Below are positions 60,375 to 64,000 of a DNA stretch of 64,000 nucleotides, piece by piece (positions within the stretch are counted from its first letter, which is position 1; each line of letters starts with the position of its first letter). This DNA comes from Paenibacillus sp. 481. GTDB lineage: Bacteria; Bacillota; Bacilli; Paenibacillales; Paenibacillaceae. A model generated the notes under the pieces. The model had not been told where the DNA came from. It saw nothing but the letters and a program-made list of their open reading frames with translations, and made no database searches. Where the stretch lies: positions 3,923,501 through 3,987,500 of the forward strand of contig NZ_CP075175.1 in NCBI RefSeq assembly GCF_021223605.1. The letters run 5' to 3'. A program made the translations under genes and the position numbers.

Positions 60375-61427
60375 TTAATTAGCAGGTGTTTTAAAGGCTT
60401 TATGAAATAGATCGGATACAACAAATTGCTCAGCGGGGACCACTTCTTTCAATTTTTCTGATTTCACAAATAATTGCTGTAGGTTTTCGTACCATTTTTT
60501 CGCTGTGCCATCCTGCAAATAGGCCGCGATTTTACTAGACTCGATCCATTCGATATCTTTTAATTGGCTGCGCAGCGAATCTTCCGGTACTTGGGTGAAA
60601 TGAGCCGTTAATTGGATCGTTTCCTCGATATTTTTTAATTTATAATCATTAGCTGCAATCCAAGCTTGCACAAATTTCTCTACTAATTCCGGCTTTTCCT
60701 CCAGAAATGTCGGATTGACGACCCAACTGGCTGGAAACACGTATTCAGGGAAAAACTGCTCATTGCTACCAATTGTAATGATGTTGTCTTTGCCGACTTG
60801 TCTCTCAATTTCAGTCGTATAAGGGGACCAAATCGCAACAGCATCTACTTTATTCGCAATAAACGATGAAACGGCTCCGGCAACGTCCAAATTGACAATA
60901 TTGACGTCCGACGGCTTCAAGCCTGCTTTTTCTAGACCAAGATTAAGAATCATTTCACCAGAAGTACCTTTGGGAACGCCGACTGTCTTACCTTTTAAGT
61001 CCTCCCATTTTTGAATGCCCGATGATTTGGTTGCCAGCAGCTTATCGCCCTTACTCAAACTGGCTACTGCGATAATCTTTCCTTTCCCTTGTGCAGCTAG
61101 AAAAGTAGCGCCTGGTCCGATATAGGCGATGTCGATCTTTCCTGCCGCCATGGCCTGAAATTCAGGCGGCCCGCTCAGAAACTTAGTTGGGGTAACTTGA
61201 ATACCTGCTTGTTTAAAAAATTGTTTGTGTTCACCAATGACGAGTGGAGCAGCACCGTTAATGTCTGGAATGTAGCCCACTCTTATCTCACTTAACTCTT
61301 CGATTGCAGTCGAAGACGCGGTAGAAGTGCAGCCGCTAATAATGGTGCCAGCCATTAAAGCGAGTAAACCGAGTAAACCGGTTCGTAAGTGTGTAGCCCA
61401 TTTCACCACTTGAATATATTTCTCCAT
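60375..61427 (-). CDS. SsuA/TauA-type ABC substrate-binding lipoprotein
   Basis: A 350-residue binding protein with a lipobox (TIISGCTS, Cys about residue 33) and a type II periplasmic fold. EIRVGYIPDINGAAPLVIGEHKQFFKQAGI, GKIDIAYIGPGATFLAAQGKGK and GVPKGTSGEMILNLGLEKAGLKPSDVNIVNLD are close to nitrate/sulfonate/taurine binding proteins. AAGGAG lies about 12 bp before the ATG. It delivers the ligand to the permease and ATPase encoded upstream. An organosulfonate or sulfate ester is likely from context; the sequence does not prove it. Confidence 0.9.
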   Translation of the reverse strand: MEKYIQVVKWATHLRTGLLGLLALMAGTIISGCTSTASSTAIEELSEIRVGYIPDINGAAPLVIGEHKQFFKQAGIQVTPTKFLSGPPEFQAMAAGKIDIAYIGPGATFLAAQGKGKIIAVASLSKGDKLLATKSSGIQKWEDLKGKTVGVPKGTSGEMILNLGLEKAGLKPSDVNIVNLDVAGAVSSFIANKVDAVAIWSPYTTEIERQVGKDNIITIGSNEQFFPEYVFPASWVVNPTFLEEKPELVEKFVQAWIAANDYKLKNIEETIQLTAHFTQVPEDSLRSQLKDIEWIESSKIAAYLQDGTAKKWYENLQQLFVKSEKLKEVVPAEQFVVSDLFHKAFKTPAN

Positions 61428-61448
61428 CGCAAGTTCACTCCTTGATGA

Positions 61449-62282
61449 TTAGTCGTTATGAGTCAAATCATTGCCATTGCCGTATACTTTTGTCCAAACT
61501 TCATTTTTAAGTCGTATAAAGGAGTCCTCCAGCTTGGTCAGCTGGTTTCTTGGATAGGGAAGGGGAATATGGATGATTTCTTTGATTTTTCCCGGGCGAG
61601 CGCCCATGATAATCACTCTGTTTGCTAGCAGCACGGCTTCCTCGACATCATGCGTAATAAAGAAGCATGTTTTCTTTTCTTTTTCCCACGTCTGGATCAG
61701 ATCCTCTTGCAGTTGGGCCCTTGTCTGGGCATCTAGTGCCCCAAAGGGTTCATCCAGCAGCAGCACTTTCGGCTCCACGGCATACGCTCTTGCAATAGCG
61801 ACACGCTGCTTCATTCCTCCGGACAACTCCTTAGGATACGCGTGCATAAAATCTTTAAGCCCAACCCATTCTACGTATTTCTCCGCCTTAGCCAGTCTCG
61901 TTTTCTTATCAAATCCTGCTAGTTTAAGGCCAAACTCGACATTTTGGATGACCGTCTTCCAAGGGAACAATGCATACTGTTGAAAGACCACGCCCCGTTC
62001 TTTGCCGGGTCCTTTCACAGCTTCTCCGTCTACATATACAGATCCAGATGTCGCTTGTTCTAATCCGCCAATGATGTTAAGCAGTGTTGTTTTGCCGCAG
62101 CCGCTAGGACCGACAACACAAATGAACTCATTTTCAACAATTTCTAGATTAATATTTTGCAGCGCCACCGTATCTTTTTTTTGCCCCATGTACACTTTGC
62201 TGAGCTGTTCAATCACGATTTTGGTAGGGCGTGTAAACCGCTCTATCTCGGGCTCCTCTAGCTTTTGTGCACTTCCTGCCAT
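61449..62282 (-). CDS. SsuB/TauB-type ABC ATPase
   Basis: A 277-residue ATPase. Walker A is GPSGCGKTT (58-66), Q-loop FQQYALFPWKTVIQN, signature LSGGMKQRVAIARAY, Walker B VLLLDEPFGALD and switch FITHDVEEAVLLANR. The open frame continues to 62459 antisense-like through the permease gene, but its first 59 codons have no family similarity. ATG 62282 (MAGSAQKLEE) is the real start and overlaps the permease end by 25 bp. Confidence 0.92.
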   Translation of the reverse strand: MAGSAQKLEEPEIERFTRPTKIVIEQLSKVYMGQKKDTVALQNINLEIVENEFICVVGPSGCGKTTLLNIIGGLEQATSGSVYVDGEAVKGPGKERGVVFQQYALFPWKTVIQNVEFGLKLAGFDKKTRLAKAEKYVEWVGLKDFMHAYPKELSGGMKQRVAIARAYAVEPKVLLLDEPFGALDAQTRAQLQEDLIQTWEKEKKTCFFITHDVEEAVLLANRVIIMGARPGKIKEIIHIPLPYPRNQLTKLEDSFIRLKNEVWTKVYGNGNDLTHND

Positions 62283-63004
62283 CCTGTCAGCCTTCTTTCT
62301 ACATATAATAGGGCACGATCCATCAATAGCCCAATCATTCCAATGAGCAAAATGCCCGCTACAACAATATCCATTCGGAAGTACAAGCTTGCTTCCATAA
62401 TCATCGTGCCAAGCCCTCGGGATGCACCCGTCAGCTCGGCTGCAACAAGCGTTGTCCACGCGCTAGCGAGTCCAAGCCGCATAGCTACAAGAATATAAGG
62501 GAAGGAGGCTGGAACCACCACTTCCAGAAAAAGTTGATGATCCTTAGCACCGAGCACACGTGCGGCTTTGATCATGGTCATATCCACATTGCTCACACCT
62601 TGAAAAATAGTGACGACCATAACGAGAAAGGAGGAAACGAAGATGACGGTTATTTTGGCCTGCTCGCCGACCCCTTGAGCTACGATAACGAGCGGGATTA
62701 ACGCAATCGGCGGAATTGTCCGAAAGAACTGAATCCATGGCTCCAGCAGCAATCGCACGGACTTGTACCAACCTATGAGAAAGGCGATGGGGAGAGCCGC
62801 TAACAAGGCTAACGTAAATCCTGCAATCACCCTCCATACACTGATGAAAATGTGCTGCGAGAGATATCCTTTTTCCCATTCAGAGACGAGCGCCTTAGCG
62901 ATCGTTAACGGATCGCTCACAATGGCGTTGACGGCCGGAATCGTAGAAGCGGCGAACCAGATGATAATACCAACGACGATGGATAGTACAGACAGCCATC
63001 TCAT
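62258..63004 (-). CDS. SsuC/TauC-type ABC permease
   Basis: A 248-residue permease with about six helices and the coupling-loop region MTMIKAARVLGAKDHQLFLEVVVPASFPYILVAMRLG (EAA motif), typical of nitrate/sulfonate/taurine permeases. Two starts are possible: ATG 63028, 24 bases inside the sulfatase gene, or ATG 63004, which overlaps the sulfatase stop as ATGA and has AAGGAT upstream. The latter is preferred. Translation is coupled to the sulfatase. Confidence 0.9.
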   Translation of the reverse strand: MRWLSVLSIVVGIIIWFAASTIPAVNAIVSDPLTIAKALVSEWEKGYLSQHIFISVWRVIAGFTLALLAALPIAFLIGWYKSVRLLLEPWIQFFRTIPPIALIPLVIVAQGVGEQAKITVIFVSSFLVMVVTIFQGVSNVDMTMIKAARVLGAKDHQLFLEVVVPASFPYILVAMRLGLASAWTTLVAAELTGASRGLGTMIMEASLYFRMDIVVAGILLIGMIGLLMDRALLYVERRLTGWQEVHKS

Positions 63005-64000
63005 GCGTGTGATATCCTTGGCATCCAAATTGGTTCTTTTCCCATCTCAGCCCACACATATTTCAACAGCAGATTAGATTTGAGTTGAGCAAATGTTGGT
63101 TCGTGCCACAGGTTACGCCGTTCTTCGGGATCTTCCTTAAGGTCAAACAATTCGCCGTATGATTGATTGTAATAGACCGTTAGTTTATAACGCTCGTCTA
63201 CATACGTTTTGAGATGAATAGAAGTAGGTTCATGACGATTCTCGCAGATGATATGATCTCTAGCCTGTTGTTGACGCCCCCTCCAAACCTCACTTTGGGA
63301 GACACCGGTCATGGTTCTTGGGATGGGGATACCAGCAAGGTCGAGTAGTGTTGGTGCAAAATCAACCAATGATTGCAGGGCCTCAGAAGTTTGATTTTCC
63401 GGCACATGACCAGGATAACGAACAATCATCGGAATACGGATCAAATCCTCATAATGGAACGGGCCTTTGGCTATCAATCCGTGATGCCCGTAAAAGTGTC
63501 CATGATCCGAAGTGAACACGACGATGGTGTTCTCCGCCAATCCACATTGCTCTAACGTATCAAGTATGTGACCGATATATTTGTCCATGAGGCTTATCAT
63601 TCCGTAGTAAATGGCGATATCCTGACGGAGCGATTGTTCATCATGCACATGGGAATGCATGCCATGACAGGTAAACCCCGTTTCGTGATACGAAGAAAAG
63701 TCAGCATTCTCAAGCCCAGTCAATTTGAAATGAGGTGGATTTGAATCGTGCTCTCCCTTATGAGCCGCAGCCATTGTGATCTGATCCGGGTCATACATGT
63801 TGTCCCATGGCTCTGGAACGAGATAAGGCGGGTGCGGGTCAAAGAAGCTCGACCATAAGAAGAACGGTTCGCCCTGATCGGAATATTGCCGCAGAAGCGA
63901 CGCCGTCCGTTCAGCGATCCAAGTGTCGTAATGATACTCTTCTGGAATCGTCCACGAATGCTGCTCCGAAGCTTTCATACTACCCGTCGGCTCCATAAAA
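63001..64000 (-). CDS. Sulfatase, C-terminal part (5' end outside the window)
   Basis: The 3' part of a type I sulfatase (alkaline phosphatase fold); the frame is open to the window edge, so the catalytic formylglycine motif (C/SxPxR) lies outside. Visible are FFLWSSFFDPHPPYLVP, the metal-binding VVFTSDHGHFYGHHGLIAKGPFHYED (Asp-His pair and Lys), IPMIVRYPGHVPE and LVDFAPTLLDLAGIPIP. The C-terminal GELFDLKEDPEERRNLW is also standard. No signal peptide can be judged. It is coupled to a sulfonate-type ABC importer, so the released or ester-bound sulfur compound is probably imported. Confidence 0.9.
   Translation of the reverse strand, partial: FMEPTGSMKASEQHSWTIPEEYHYDTWIAERTASLLRQYSDQGEPFFLWSSFFDPHPPYLVPEPWDNMYDPDQITMAAAHKGEHDSNPPHFKLTGLENADFSSYHETGFTCHGMHSHVHDEQSLRQDIAIYYGMISLMDKYIGHILDTLEQCGLAENTIVVFTSDHGHFYGHHGLIAKGPFHYEDLIRIPMIVRYPGHVPENQTSEALQSLVDFAPTLLDLAGIPIPRTMTGVSQSEVWRGRQQQARDHIICENRHEPTSIHLKTYVDERYKLTVYYNQSYGELFDLKEDPEERRNLWHEPTFAQLKSNLLLKYVWAEMGKEPIWMPRISHA

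Noticed and set aside
62283..62459. N-terminal extension of the SsuB-type ATPase
   Set aside because: These 59 codons lie within the permease gene in another frame, are rich in Cys and Trp, and match nothing in the ATPase family.

Overview
The window looks like a Paenibacillus-type chromosome (Firmicutes, Bacillales). The evidence is Bacillus-like core gene order, Gram-positive ribosome binding sites (AGGAGG/GGAGG), SigA promoters, an alpha/beta small acid-soluble spore protein, sporulation membrane proteins of the YtvI and YtaF types, a two-component Pho system with a pst operon, and PgpA/YutG, AccDA, FxsA and NrdR families that resemble Bacillales proteins. No taxonomic marker such as rRNA is present, so the genus is inferred.

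1-41 kb is core genome. It runs: the 3' part of dnaE, pgpA-like, a small conserved protein, accDA, pyk, a thioesterase, fxsA; then on the minus strand a Smr-less MutS2-like protein with a 6S-RNA-like transcription unit upstream; a YtvI-like permease; a remnant of a nonribosomal peptide synthetase gene cut off by two tandem V8-like secreted proteases; the TCA genes citZ-icd-mdh; a guanine-class riboswitch controlling an adenine deaminase; a second YtvI-like permease; an HD phosphohydrolase; class I fumarase translationally coupled to a BASS-type transporter; phoR, phoP, pstSCAB-phoU with a PhoP-box upstream; polA, mutM, ytaF, coaE, a lytic transglycosylase, a spore SASP gene and nrdR. Core synteny stops after nrdR at a tRNA-Ala(GGC) gene.

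41.1-58.2 kb reads as an accessory, AT-richer block made of small modules, most with a dedicated regulator: IclR/FMN reductase/old yellow enzyme; XRE-cupin/DoxX/metallo-beta-lactamase-fold protein; VOC dioxygenase/luciferase-like oxidoreductase; MerR/MFS exporter; MarR/nitroreductase; TetR/MMPL exporter. Together they suggest handling of electrophiles, quinones, nitro compounds and other toxic organics, using flavin chemistry plus efflux. The block starts at tRNA-Ala and ends at a degenerate tRNA 3'-half in the same orientation, which is the footprint expected of an old tRNA-targeted integration, although no integrase is visible.

58.3-64 kb (minus strand) is a compact cluster running sulfatase (truncated by the window end) -> SsuC/TauC-type permease -> ATPase -> lipoprotein binding protein -> secreted DUF4838/GH20-like protein. 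The first three genes overlap and the next gaps are short, so it is probably one operon that releases and imports an organosulfur compound, possibly from a sulfated glycan. It is my best candidate for a little-described system. Several housekeeping proteins here (DnaE, YtaF, fumarase, HD protein, PolA) also carry low-complexity inserts.
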